Source of the DNA: Scytonematopsis contorta HA4267-MV1
GTDB lineage: Bacteria > Cyanobacteriota > Cyanobacteriia > Cyanobacteriales > Nostocaceae
Assembly (NCBI GenBank): GCA_019359035.1
Contig: JAHHIC010000066.1
Location: forward strand, 186,001-250,000
Direction: 5' to 3'
Length of the DNA: 64,000 bases
The notes below the pieces were generated by a model. The model was not told where the DNA came from. It worked only from the letters and a program-made list of their open reading frames with translations, and did no database searches. The translations under genes were made by a program, and so were the position numbers. Positions 52,401 through 61,247 of this stretch are shown here, piece after piece; within the stretch, counting starts at the first letter, position 1, and each line of letters starts with the position of its first letter.

Positions 52401-52699
52401 CCAGCTCCTAGCACGGTAAGTACAGTTTCCAGCGCCGATTTTCCCGTCTTAGTATGAGTATCAACAGGAATTCCGCGACCATTATCTTGTACCCCACAAG
52501 ACCCATCGGGATTAAGCTCAATCTCCACACTAGTACAATAACCCGCCAAAGCTTCATCAATTGAGTTATCCACTACCTCATAAACTAGATGATGTAGTCC
52601 TCTTGTACCAGTTGTACCAATGTACATACCCGGTCGTTTACGGACGTGTTCCAGACCTTCCAGAACTTGAATCTGTTCAGCGCTGTAACTGTTCGTCAT
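49454..52699 (-). CDS. gyrB: DNA gyrase subunit B, interrupted by an intein
   Basis: GyrB motifs ([29 protein letters not shown]|..|[22 protein letters not shown]). Confidence 0.97.
   Translation of the reverse strand: [1081 protein letters not shown]
50078..51382 (-). mobile_element. GyrB intein (435 aa) with HNH-type homing endonuclease region
   Basis: N-terminal [13 protein letters not shown] after EGDSAGG; C-terminal [13 protein letters not shown] before SAKQG; [32 protein letters not shown] is HNH-like. Confidence 0.95.
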
Positions 52700-52955
52700 G
52701 AAGAATCTCCTGATGCATTGGGGGTGAAATCGCCCGAAGGCTTAAAAAGAAAAAACACCCCAAAATTGTAGCACAAAAGCCTTAACGGCGACTGTAGGGC
52801 AATTTTAAAAGAAGTTTATACCGGGACTTGGGATGGGGAGTGGGGAGTGGGGAGTGGGCAATTAGCGCTATCATCAATTCTTGTTCAGTTTACCGTGAAT
52901 TTGATATCGATTCTTTGAAAGCAACACAAACGAAACAAAGACTTTTACTATAATT

Positions 52956-53606
52956 TTGGCAGGCTGGATGCAGACAGACGCAAAGCAAGGACTTGACCCC
53001 ACTCCCGATACAATCCGTGAAGGTTCCGTCAAAATGGAACTCCATCCAAACTACGCACAAACTGTTGCAGAGCTTAGAAATTTGGGATTTGAACTCGAAT
53101 TTACTAATGGTGACCCTTATGTGGAAGTTAAAAAAGTCTTAAATCCAGAAGGAGAAATTATTAAAGTAGAAAAAAAAGTTTATGTTTGTCTGGGTATGAG
53201 ATTTCTAGATTTAGAACATGAAATTGGACATGTACGACAATTAATAGAGCGCTTTAGTGACAAACCTCTAGCAACCAAGTGCGTTATTGAGTATCCCGAT
53301 GGACGAGTTAAAGACATTAGCGACCGGGGAGGTGTTTTAAATAATTGGCAAAATACTGTAACTGAATATCATAACCGTCTAGATGAATTTCTTCGGCTTC
53401 ATAAACGCGGAGCAAATACCCAATTATTGAGAGAACATGCTCAAGGAATTAGAGAGTGGAGAGGGCTGTATCAAGACAAAGGACTAAAAGTCGGTAGAAG
53501 TCCCAGTCGTAAATCCTGGGTGCAAGAATATTTTCCAGACATACCTAAATTGGAACAAGGCTATCAGGATGCTGGTGGTTATGAGCTAGAAGAAAATAGC
53601 AGCTAA
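52956..53606 (+). CDS. Hypothetical protein with HExxH-type motif (EHEIGHVRQ)
   Basis: 216-aa ORF; MRFLDLEHEIGHVRQLIERF; alternative ATG at 52968. Confidence 0.65.
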   Translation: MAGWMQTDAKQGLDPTPDTIREGSVKMELHPNYAQTVAELRNLGFELEFTNGDPYVEVKKVLNPEGEIIKVEKKVYVCLGMRFLDLEHEIGHVRQLIERFSDKPLATKCVIEYPDGRVKDISDRGGVLNNWQNTVTEYHNRLDEFLRLHKRGANTQLLREHAQGIREWRGLYQDKGLKVGRSPSRKSWVQEYFPDIPKLEQGYQDAGGYELEENSS

Positions 53607-53683
53607 AATAAAAGGTACAGAAGTAAAGCGTCTTATAGAAATACCACTATATTTATTTTCACTAATTTTGAAGCTTAAACACT

Positions 53684-54220
53684 ATGAAACCATCAACAAA
53701 TTATGATTTTTCCGTTTCCGTAAGATGTCAAACTTGGGAAGAAGAACCTGAAGTCGCTGAACTTTATCAAGGAATTTTTGAAGTTATCTTAAATCACACC
53801 CTTAGTATTATGTTTGTGCCTGATGTTGGTATTAATATTGATAATTTACCTCCGATGTTGCCTGAAAATGTTGATAATATATTTACAGAAATACAAGCGC
53901 GACAAATTACTATTGCTCTTTCAAAGTACAGCATTACTCCAAATCCTTTGCTAGCAGGACAAGAAAAAGTATTTTCACATAATGATACACTCTCGTCTCA
54001 GACAGGAGTAATCTTTTTCATTACCACCGAGGAATTCCAAGCTTTTAGCTCGGAATTATTGACCTTAGCTCAAGAGATTCCATCTGTATATAGCTCCAAA
54101 CGAGTATCTCAAATAAAAGATTTAAAATTTTCTCAATTCTTACTTTCCCGTGTTATTGAATCTAAAAATTTTGATGACAAAGATTTACAACTAGTAGGCA
54201 GGAAGAAAGTATATTTCTGA
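53684..54220 (+). CDS. Hypothetical protein (178 aa)
   Basis: Intact ORF directly downstream of the HEIGH protein. Confidence 0.6.
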   Translation: MKPSTNYDFSVSVRCQTWEEEPEVAELYQGIFEVILNHTLSIMFVPDVGINIDNLPPMLPENVDNIFTEIQARQITIALSKYSITPNPLLAGQEKVFSHNDTLSSQTGVIFFITTEEFQAFSSELLTLAQEIPSVYSSKRVSQIKDLKFSQFLLSRVIESKNFDDKDLQLVGRKKVYF

Positions 54221-54285
54221 ATTGGGGAGTGGGGAGTTGAGAGTTGAGAGTCGGCAATTACCAATTACCAATTACCAATTACCAA

Positions 54286-55245
54286 ATGAAATTAATCGTT
54301 ATTTGTGGAGCCACAGCAACAGGAAAATCAGGATTAGCTTTGGAGTTAGCCCAGCGTTTAGATACTGGAATTATTAGTGCTGACTCCCGACAAGTGTACC
54401 GCGAATTTGACATCGGTACAGCAAAACCCACAAAAACAGAACAACAATTAGTAACACATTATTTGATTGATATCTGCGACCCAACAGAAACTATGACAGT
54501 GGGAGACTTTCAAGAACAAGCACAAACATTGTTAAACAACAGCGAAAAAAAACCTCAAAATAATTATTCCTCCCCCCCATCCCCCTTATCTCCCCCTCCC
54601 CCCCTCTCCCCCTCCCCCCCTCTCCTAGTAGGTGGTACAGGTTTATATATAAAGTCCATAGTTCAGGGTATGAAAATTCCCAAGGTGGCTCCCCAGCTAG
54701 AACTTAGAACACAGTTGGAGTCTCTTGGACAAAATCAACTTTATAATATGTTGCGTTCAGTAGACCCTTTAGCTACACAAAAAATTCATTCTAACGACCA
54801 GGTAAGAACTTTAAGGGCTTTAGAGGTATTTTATATAACTGGTCAACCGATTACTGAACTGCAAGCAGAAAATCCTCCCAGTTATCCAATATTGCAAATA
54901 GGTTTGGATAGCGATGTCGCAAGTTCAACAAATCGTATCGCAGTTAGAATAGAAAAAATGATTGCTGACGGTTTGGTGGCTGAAGTGGAATATCTTTGCC
55001 AAAAATATGGTGTCGATTTACCTTTGTTGAACACTTTAGGGTATCAAGAAATAAAGCAATATTTAGCTGGAGAAATTTCTTTAGACACAGCCAAAGAATT
55101 AACAGTTGTGCATACGCGACAATTTGCCAAACGTCAGCGCACTTGGTTTAAAGCATATCCACAAATTGAGTGGTTTGATGTGAATAACCCTGATTTACTA
55201 GAAAAAGTTTGGTTACGAGTACAGCAGTTTATAGATAATTTGTAG
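54286..55245 (+). CDS. miaA: tRNA dimethylallyltransferase
   Basis: MKLIVICGATATGKSGLALELAQRL, ISADSRQVYREFDIGTAKP, LLVGGTGLYIKS. The ORF-track N-terminal extension is repeat-derived. Confidence 0.93.
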   Translation: MKLIVICGATATGKSGLALELAQRLDTGIISADSRQVYREFDIGTAKPTKTEQQLVTHYLIDICDPTETMTVGDFQEQAQTLLNNSEKKPQNNYSSPPSPLSPPPPLSPSPPLLVGGTGLYIKSIVQGMKIPKVAPQLELRTQLESLGQNQLYNMLRSVDPLATQKIHSNDQVRTLRALEVFYITGQPITELQAENPPSYPILQIGLDSDVASSTNRIAVRIEKMIADGLVAEVEYLCQKYGVDLPLLNTLGYQEIKQYLAGEISLDTAKELTVVHTRQFAKRQRTWFKAYPQIEWFDVNNPDLLEKVWLRVQQFIDNL

Positions 55246-55302
55246 AGACGCGATAAATCGCGTCTCTACCTAATGTTTAGACGCGATTTATCGCGTCTCT
55301 AC
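55242..55302. repeat. Two adjacent family-3 palindromes (GTAGAGACGCGATAAATCGCGTCTCTAC and shortened second copy)
   Basis: Direct reading; between miaA and Uma2 3' ends. Confidence 0.95.
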
Positions 55303-55314
55303 AATTAAAATTGC

Positions 55315-56073
55315 CTACAAACTATCTGGGTCAATTCCCATTTCTCGCAGTCTTTCTGCTAATAATTCAGCGCGTTGCTGTGCTTCTTCAGCGCGTTGCT
55401 GTGCTTCTTCCTTTTCTTGACGTACTTGCTCAGTAGCGATTTCAGCTTGTGATGCTCGTTCGTCTCCCGTTGGTAAAACAGTACCATCCTCGTAGCACCA
55501 GCGTAACCAAGTATCCTGCCTTCCTTCAAATTCTCCAGTCCAAATAGTTAAACCTAAACCTACTTGTTCTAACCAGTTCTCTGAAGTTTCAGAATAGAGG
55601 AGCGGATTTAGTTTATAAATACGCAGTTGTTTTTCCCCCAATTGTTGAGTAGGGTCGTATACAACATAATAACTAACTCGCATTTGCTGATAAATATCCA
55701 GCTTTTTGCCTAATTCATCTCCTTTTTTATTGGAAACAATTTCAATTGCGACCTCTGGAGGTTTACCAAAACGCCAAATCATATAACAGCGATTTTGTTT
55801 CTCCCACCATTTTTCAGGTGTTTGAACATCTAAACTCAAGAATACATCGGGTATAATAGGCGGTTCAAGGTCTGTATAAAAAATGCCCACATTCGCTGCG
55901 GCTAAAAAAAGTTGATTTTGTAAAGAACTGTAAAGCGTACCAACTAAGAGACGTTGTTGTTTTTCAGATGCAAAATTATCCACTGGTGTATCATCTTCTG
56001 TGACTAGCAGGTTGGCATCTGGGATATAAAAACCATCATCATCATAATCTTCAACCAATACTTGCTCAATCAT
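55315..56073 (-). CDS. Uma2-family protein, copy 1
   Basis: PDVFLSLDVQTPEKWWEKQNRCYMIWRFGKPPEVAIEIVSNKKGDELGKKLDIYQQMRVSYYVVYDP; C-terminal EEAQQRA repeats. Confidence 0.92.
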   Translation of the reverse strand: MIEQVLVEDYDDDGFYIPDANLLVTEDDTPVDNFASEKQQRLLVGTLYSSLQNQLFLAAANVGIFYTDLEPPIIPDVFLSLDVQTPEKWWEKQNRCYMIWRFGKPPEVAIEIVSNKKGDELGKKLDIYQQMRVSYYVVYDPTQQLGEKQLRIYKLNPLLYSETSENWLEQVGLGLTIWTGEFEGRQDTWLRWCYEDGTVLPTGDERASQAEIATEQVRQEKEEAQQRAEEAQQRAELLAERLREMGIDPDSL

Positions 56074-56160
56074 GAGTTTTCTTCCACTTGCCAGTAATAC
56101 TTATATATTATTTTAATTTTTCATCACCTAGTTTGTTGAGAATATTTACCTGAACATTAG

Positions 56161-56188
56161 GTAGAGACGCGATTTATCGCGTCTCTAC
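56161..56188. repeat. Family-3 palindrome GTAGAGACGCGATTTATCGCGTCTCTAC
   Basis: Direct reading; immediately after Uma2 copy 2 (minus strand). Confidence 0.95.
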
Positions 56189-56199
56189 ATCAAAATTGC

Positions 56200-56958
56200 C
56201 TACAAACTATCTGGGTCAATTCCCATTTCTCGTAGTCTTTCCGCTAGTAATTGAGCACGTTGTTCTGCATTATCAGCACGTTGTTCTGCATTATCAGCCC
56301 GTTGTTCTGCATTATCAGCACGTTGTTCTGCTTGTAATGCTTTTTCATCTCCTGTTGGCAAAACTACACCATTCCGGTCACACCAACGCAACCAAGTATC
56401 GTCTCTTTCTTCAAATGTACCAGACCAAATGGTTAAACCTAAGCCGACTTGTTCTAACCAAGTTTCTGTTGCTTCAAAGTAACGAGCACCTCGTAGTTCA
56501 TAGATGTTTAATACTTTTTCCCCCAATTGCCGAGTAGGGTCGTATACAACATAATAACTAACTCGCATTTGCTGATAAATATCTAGCTTTTTGCCTAATT
56601 CATCTCCTTTTTTATTGGAAACGATTTCAATTGCTACCTCTGGGGGTTTACCAAAACGCCAAATCATATAACAGCGATTTTGTTTCTCCCACCATTTTTC
56701 AGGTGTTTGAACATCTAAACTCAAGAAAAAATCAGGTACAATTTGCGGCTCAAGGTCTGTATAATAAATACCAACATTGGCTTCAGCTAAAAAAAGTTGA
56801 TTCTGTAAAGAACTGTAAAGTGTAGCAACTAACAGGCGTTGTTGTTTGGCAGATGCAAAATTATCCACTGGTGTATCATCTTCTGTGACTAGCAGGTTGG
56901 CATCTGGGATATAAAAACCATCATCATCGTAATCTTCAACCAATACTTGCTCAATCAT
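56200..56958 (-). CDS. Uma2-family protein, copy 2 (near-identical to copy 1)
   Basis: Same length as copy 1; C-terminal NAEQRAD heptad repeats encoded by a 21-bp tandem repeat. Confidence 0.92.
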   Translation of the reverse strand: MIEQVLVEDYDDDGFYIPDANLLVTEDDTPVDNFASAKQQRLLVATLYSSLQNQLFLAEANVGIYYTDLEPQIVPDFFLSLDVQTPEKWWEKQNRCYMIWRFGKPPEVAIEIVSNKKGDELGKKLDIYQQMRVSYYVVYDPTRQLGEKVLNIYELRGARYFEATETWLEQVGLGLTIWSGTFEERDDTWLRWCDRNGVVLPTGDEKALQAEQRADNAEQRADNAEQRADNAEQRAQLLAERLREMGIDPDSL

Positions 56959-57045
56959 GAGTTTTCTTCCACTTGCCAGTAATACTTATATATTATTTTA
57001 ATTTTTCATCACCTAGTTCGTTGAGAATATTTACCTGAACATTAG

Positions 57046-57073
57046 GTAGAGACACGATTAATCGTGTCTCTAC
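57046..57073. repeat. Family-3 palindrome GTAGAGACACGATTAATCGTGTCTCTAC
   Basis: Direct reading; changes relative to other copies are matched in both arms. Confidence 0.95.
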
Positions 57074-57077
57074 AATC

Positions 57078-57290
57078 AAAATTGTCTACAAACTATCTGG
57101 GTCAATTCCCAGTTCGTTGAAAATATTTACCTGAACATTAGGTAGAGACGCGATTTATCGCGTCTCTACAATTAAAATTATCTACAAACTATTTGGGTCA
57201 ATTCCCATTTCTCGCAATTTCTGTGCTAATAATTCAGCGCATTGTTCTGCTTGCGTTGCTATGCTCCCAGTTTTGCTCAGCCCCTGTGCC
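57078..57290 (-). pseudogene. Relics of further Uma2 3' ends, with a family-3 palindrome at 57142-57169
   Basis: CTACAAACTATCTGGGTCAATTCCCA (57087-) and CTACAAACTATTTGGGTCAATTCCCATTTCTCGCAATTTC (57182-) repeat the 3' ends of copies 1 and 2. Confidence 0.8.
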
Positions 57291-57343
57291 ACAATATATG
57301 TAAGAGTTGTGTAGCCTCTGGTGCTGACCCATAAATAAAACCT

Positions 57344-58822
57344 ATGCTTACCCAAGATAAAAAACAGCGTAACTGGAAACCCATAATAAAAGAATTAGAA
57401 GCAGTCTTTGATAAAAAAAGCATTATCCAGCGTCGTGAAGAACTGCTCACCTATGAGTGTGACGGGTTACCCAGTTATAAAGAGCGTCCAGCTTTAGTTG
57501 TGTTACCCAGAACCACAGAGCAAGTCGCTAAAGCTGTGAAAATATTTAATAAATATAATGTTCCCTTTATAGCTCGTGGTTCCGGTACAGGTTTATCGGG
57601 TGGTGCTTTACCTGTGGAAGACTGCGCTTTGATTGTCACCTCTTTAATGCGGCAAATAATTAATGTCGATTTAGAAAATCAAAGAGTCGTCGTGCAACCA
57701 GGGGTAATTAACAATTGGGTAACACAAGCAGTAAGTGGGGCTGGTTTTTATTATGCTCCTGACCCTTCCAGTCAAATTATCTGTTCTATTGGTGGCAATG
57801 TGGCAGAAAATTCCGGTGGGGTGCATTGTTTGAAATATGGGGTCACTACTAACCACGTTTTAGGAGTCAAGATTGTCACTCCTGAAGGAGATATCTTAGA
57901 TTTGGGTGGGCAAATTCCAGAAATGCCCGGTTATGATTTAACTGGTTTATTTGTCGGTTCCGAAGGAACTTTAGGTGTTGCAACAGAAATTACGCTACGA
58001 ATTCTCAAAACCGCTGAGTCAATTTGCGTACTTTTAGCTGATTTTGATAGTGTTGAAGCCGCAGGTGCTAGTGTGGCTGATATTATTAGTGCGGGGATTA
58101 TTCCTGGTGGTATGGAAATTATGGATAATCTCAGTATTAATGCGGTGGAAGATGTTGTGAAAACGAATTGTTATCCCCGCGATGCTGTTTCTATTTTATT
58201 GGTAGAAATTGATGGTTTAGAGGTTGAAGTCAAAGCCAATAAAGAACGAGTTGCCGAAATTTGTAAGCAAAATGGAGCTCGTAATATTACCACTGCTTCT
58301 GACCCAGAGCAGCGTTTAAAATTATGGAAAGGTAGAAAAGCTGCTTTTGCTGCTGCTGGACATTTAAGTCCGGATTATTTTGTGCAGGATGGGGTAATTC
58401 CACGTACACAGTTACCTTATGTTTTGAAAGAGATTGAAGCGTTAAGCGAAAAATTTGGTTATCGTATTGCGAACGTTTTCCATGCTGGGGATGGTAATTT
58501 ACACCCATTGATTCTTTACGATAATTCCCTACCTGGTGCGTTAGAAAAAGTCGAAGAATGTGGCGGAGAAATACTTAAGCTTTGTGTTAAAGTTGGTGGT
58601 AGTATTTCCGGAGAACATGGCATCGGTGCTGACAAAAAATGCTTTATGCCCGACATGTTTAGCGAAGCCGATTTAGAAACTATGACATGGGTTCGTGATG
58701 TTTTTAACCCCAAAGGTTTATCCAATCCTGGTAAAATTTTCCCCACCCCTCGTACTTGTGGTGAAGCTGCTAGAGCAAAAATAGAAGTCGCTAGAAATTC
58801 ACCAGATGTAGAACTGTATTAA
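57344..58822 (+). CDS. glcD: FAD-linked oxidase, glycolate oxidase subunit GlcD-like
   Basis: RGSGTGLSGGALP, NVAENSGGVHCLKYGVTTNHVLGV, HAGDGNLHPLILYD, GEHGIGADKKCFM. Confidence 0.95.
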   Translation: MLTQDKKQRNWKPIIKELEAVFDKKSIIQRREELLTYECDGLPSYKERPALVVLPRTTEQVAKAVKIFNKYNVPFIARGSGTGLSGGALPVEDCALIVTSLMRQIINVDLENQRVVVQPGVINNWVTQAVSGAGFYYAPDPSSQIICSIGGNVAENSGGVHCLKYGVTTNHVLGVKIVTPEGDILDLGGQIPEMPGYDLTGLFVGSEGTLGVATEITLRILKTAESICVLLADFDSVEAAGASVADIISAGIIPGGMEIMDNLSINAVEDVVKTNCYPRDAVSILLVEIDGLEVEVKANKERVAEICKQNGARNITTASDPEQRLKLWKGRKAAFAAAGHLSPDYFVQDGVIPRTQLPYVLKEIEALSEKFGYRIANVFHAGDGNLHPLILYDNSLPGALEKVEECGGEILKLCVKVGGSISGEHGIGADKKCFMPDMFSEADLETMTWVRDVFNPKGLSNPGKIFPTPRTCGEAARAKIEVARNSPDVELY

Positions 58823-58868
58823 TTATTAACCCACCCCACATTATTTTTGTGGACTATTCCACACTACT

Positions 58869-58896
58869 CTTGTGGGGTGGGCATCCTTGCCCGCCC
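58869..58896. repeat. Family-1 palindromic element (CTTGTGGGGTGGGCATCCTTGCCCGCCC)
   Basis: Pairs with CCCACCCCACA at about 58832 to form a hairpin after glcD. Confidence 0.85.
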
Positions 58897-59017
58897 AGTC
58901 CTAACTAAAGTTTTATGATTTATTTTCGATTTGTCAAAATTTGATGGCATCTTCCGGAGACAACTAACTTATTTTTGTAGTTATTAATATTCCTAGAAGA
59001 ATAAGTTAAACTAATAA

Positions 59018-60238
59018 ATGAATCGTTGGATACGCCGTTGTTTTGTATACTTGTTGTTTTTGGGATTGATACTTAGTATTACAGTATTTCCACTCTTGAC
59101 AACTCCTGTCTCATCCCAAACTACAAGACCCATCAAACACGAAATTCGCGGCGTTTGGCTAACTAATGTAAATAGTGGGGTGTTATTTGTTCCTTGGGGA
59201 ATTGAACGTGCTTTAAAACAGCTTTCCTCATTGAATTTTAACACTATTTATCCTGTTGTTTGGAATCGAGGTTATACTTTTTACAACAGTAATGTAGCAA
59301 AAAAGGTGATAGGTAAAGAAAGTGAACCTTTTTTAAGATTTATGCATGGTGGAAAGGATGTTTTAAATCAAATAATTAAACTTTCTACCAAAAAAGGTAT
59401 AACTGTTATTCCTTGGTTTGAATATGGATTTATGACTCCTCCTAATTCGGAGTTGGCTTTGTTACACCCAGATTGGTTAACAAAAGGAAGAGTAAATAAT
59501 AAATCTATTCAAGAAACTGCTTTGGATAAACAGTTTTTGGGGAATCGTTATATAAGTAAGCAAGCTTGGTTAAATCCTTTGCATCCAGAAGTTCAGAAGT
59601 TGATTAAATCTCTTATTTTAGAAGTCGTTAGTAAATATAATGTAAATGGTTTTCAAGTTGATGACCATTTTGGAATGCCTGTACAATTTGGCTATGACCC
59701 TTTTACTATTAAGCTTTATCAGTTAGAGCATCAAGGTAAAACTCCACCCGATGACCCTTATAATTCAGAGTGGATGCGTTGGCGTTCTGATAAAATTACT
59801 GCTTTTATGCGAGATATAAACAGAGCAGTAAAGGCTGTTAAACCCAAAGCGAAAATATCCCTTTCACCCAATCCCCAGAATTTTGCCTATAAGTATTATT
59901 TGCAAGACTGGGATACTTGGGTGAAGACTGGTTTAGTTGATGAGTTGATTTTACAGGTCTATCGAGACGACACTAAAAGTTTTTTTACGGAATTACAACA
60001 ACCTGCTGTCCAATTTGCACTGGGTAAAATTCCCGTCGCTGTGGGAATATCTAGTGGAACGTGGGGTAACCCTGTGGAAATCAAACAGATTAAAAAGCAA
60101 GTGGAAACTGTACGTCAGCACCAATTTTCCGGTGTCTCTTTTTTCTATTGGGAAAGTTTGTGGGGTTATATTGCACCGGAATCTCCACAAAAACGTCGTC
60201 GGGTTTTGAGTCGGTTGTTTACTGAAGGTGCTTCATGA
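59018..60238 (+). CDS. Glycoside hydrolase-like family 10 (GHL10/DUF187) protein, secreted
   Basis: EIRGVWLTNVNSGVLF..LNFNTIYPVVWNRGYTFY..NGFQVDDHFGMP..KAKISLSPNPQNFAYKYYLQDW. Confidence 0.9.
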   Translation: MNRWIRRCFVYLLFLGLILSITVFPLLTTPVSSQTTRPIKHEIRGVWLTNVNSGVLFVPWGIERALKQLSSLNFNTIYPVVWNRGYTFYNSNVAKKVIGKESEPFLRFMHGGKDVLNQIIKLSTKKGITVIPWFEYGFMTPPNSELALLHPDWLTKGRVNNKSIQETALDKQFLGNRYISKQAWLNPLHPEVQKLIKSLILEVVSKYNVNGFQVDDHFGMPVQFGYDPFTIKLYQLEHQGKTPPDDPYNSEWMRWRSDKITAFMRDINRAVKAVKPKAKISLSPNPQNFAYKYYLQDWDTWVKTGLVDELILQVYRDDTKSFFTELQQPAVQFALGKIPVAVGISSGTWGNPVEIKQIKKQVETVRQHQFSGVSFFYWESLWGYIAPESPQKRRRVLSRLFTEGAS

Positions 60239-60801
60239 AAATATTAGACGCTCGATTGCAGTTTACATTAACATGGACTTTTGCCACTTTTAGCGCTTTT
60301 CTGCTCAGTTTAACGTTTATCGAAATTGGCGAAATTCCTGATGTGGGTATCTTACAAGCTGCTATTGGTTCATTTATTATCGCTTTTGCTCAAGCCTTTG
60401 TTCTTAGATACCGTGTTGTTCCTGGATGGTGGATGGTCTCTATTCCTATCGCTTGGGTTGTGATTACTGTTATAGGTATTGGTGCTATTGGTTGGGTTGT
60501 ACCTAGTACTGATATTTTTCTATTTCGTATTTCAAAAAGCCTGATTCAAGGTACTTTGGGTGGAATAGCTATTGGATTTGCACAGTGGTTAGCTATTCGT
60601 AAGCGATACCCTTATTCGTCGTATCAGTGGATACAAGTTAATTGTGTCGTTTGGGCTGTGGCAATGCCTATTGGGTCTGCTATTGGTATGTTTTTACATG
60701 AAATTACTCAGATATTCTTTGCGGAAATACTCGGTTTGGCTGTGACTTGGTTACTGGTCGCTTTCTTCACTGGCTTTCATGCATACAGGTTGTTAGATTA
60801 A
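60235..60801 (+). CDS. Hypothetical multi-pass membrane protein
   Basis: Several hydrophobic segments; ATGA overlap with the upstream gene. Confidence 0.75.
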   Translation: MKILDARLQFTLTWTFATFSAFLLSLTFIEIGEIPDVGILQAAIGSFIIAFAQAFVLRYRVVPGWWMVSIPIAWVVITVIGIGAIGWVVPSTDIFLFRISKSLIQGTLGGIAIGFAQWLAIRKRYPYSSYQWIQVNCVVWAVAMPIGSAIGMFLHEITQIFFAEILGLAVTWLLVAFFTGFHAYRLLD

Positions 60802-61247
60802 AATTACCCTATGCTTTATAAAAAATTGTAATCTTTAACTTTAATATACATATTTTTACTTAAGTATATGCAAAACTATTAAAAATTTGTTAAGGTAAAT
60901 GTAAGTTAAATTGGTATACACCAATCACCAAAGAAGGCAGAGGGCATTTAGCAGAGGGCAGAAGGTAAGAATTTAATTTCCCTTTGTCTTCATAGTAGAA
61001 GCCCCTAAATTTATTCATGGGGATTCCTTCTGCCCTCTGCCTCTAGCATAGATGCCTTCTTAACGTATTTTGCCTCCAAGAAAGAAAATTGATGGGTATT
61101 AGCTAAGGCATCTGTTTTTAGTTGGTGCTTGAGCGTATTTAAAGCCATTGGTAGAGTTAAGTAAGCATTTAGTGTGCAATGATTACCTTGCTTTCGTAAT
61201 ACTTTTGACTGCAATCAGGGTTAAAATACCCATAATCAGGGTCTTGC

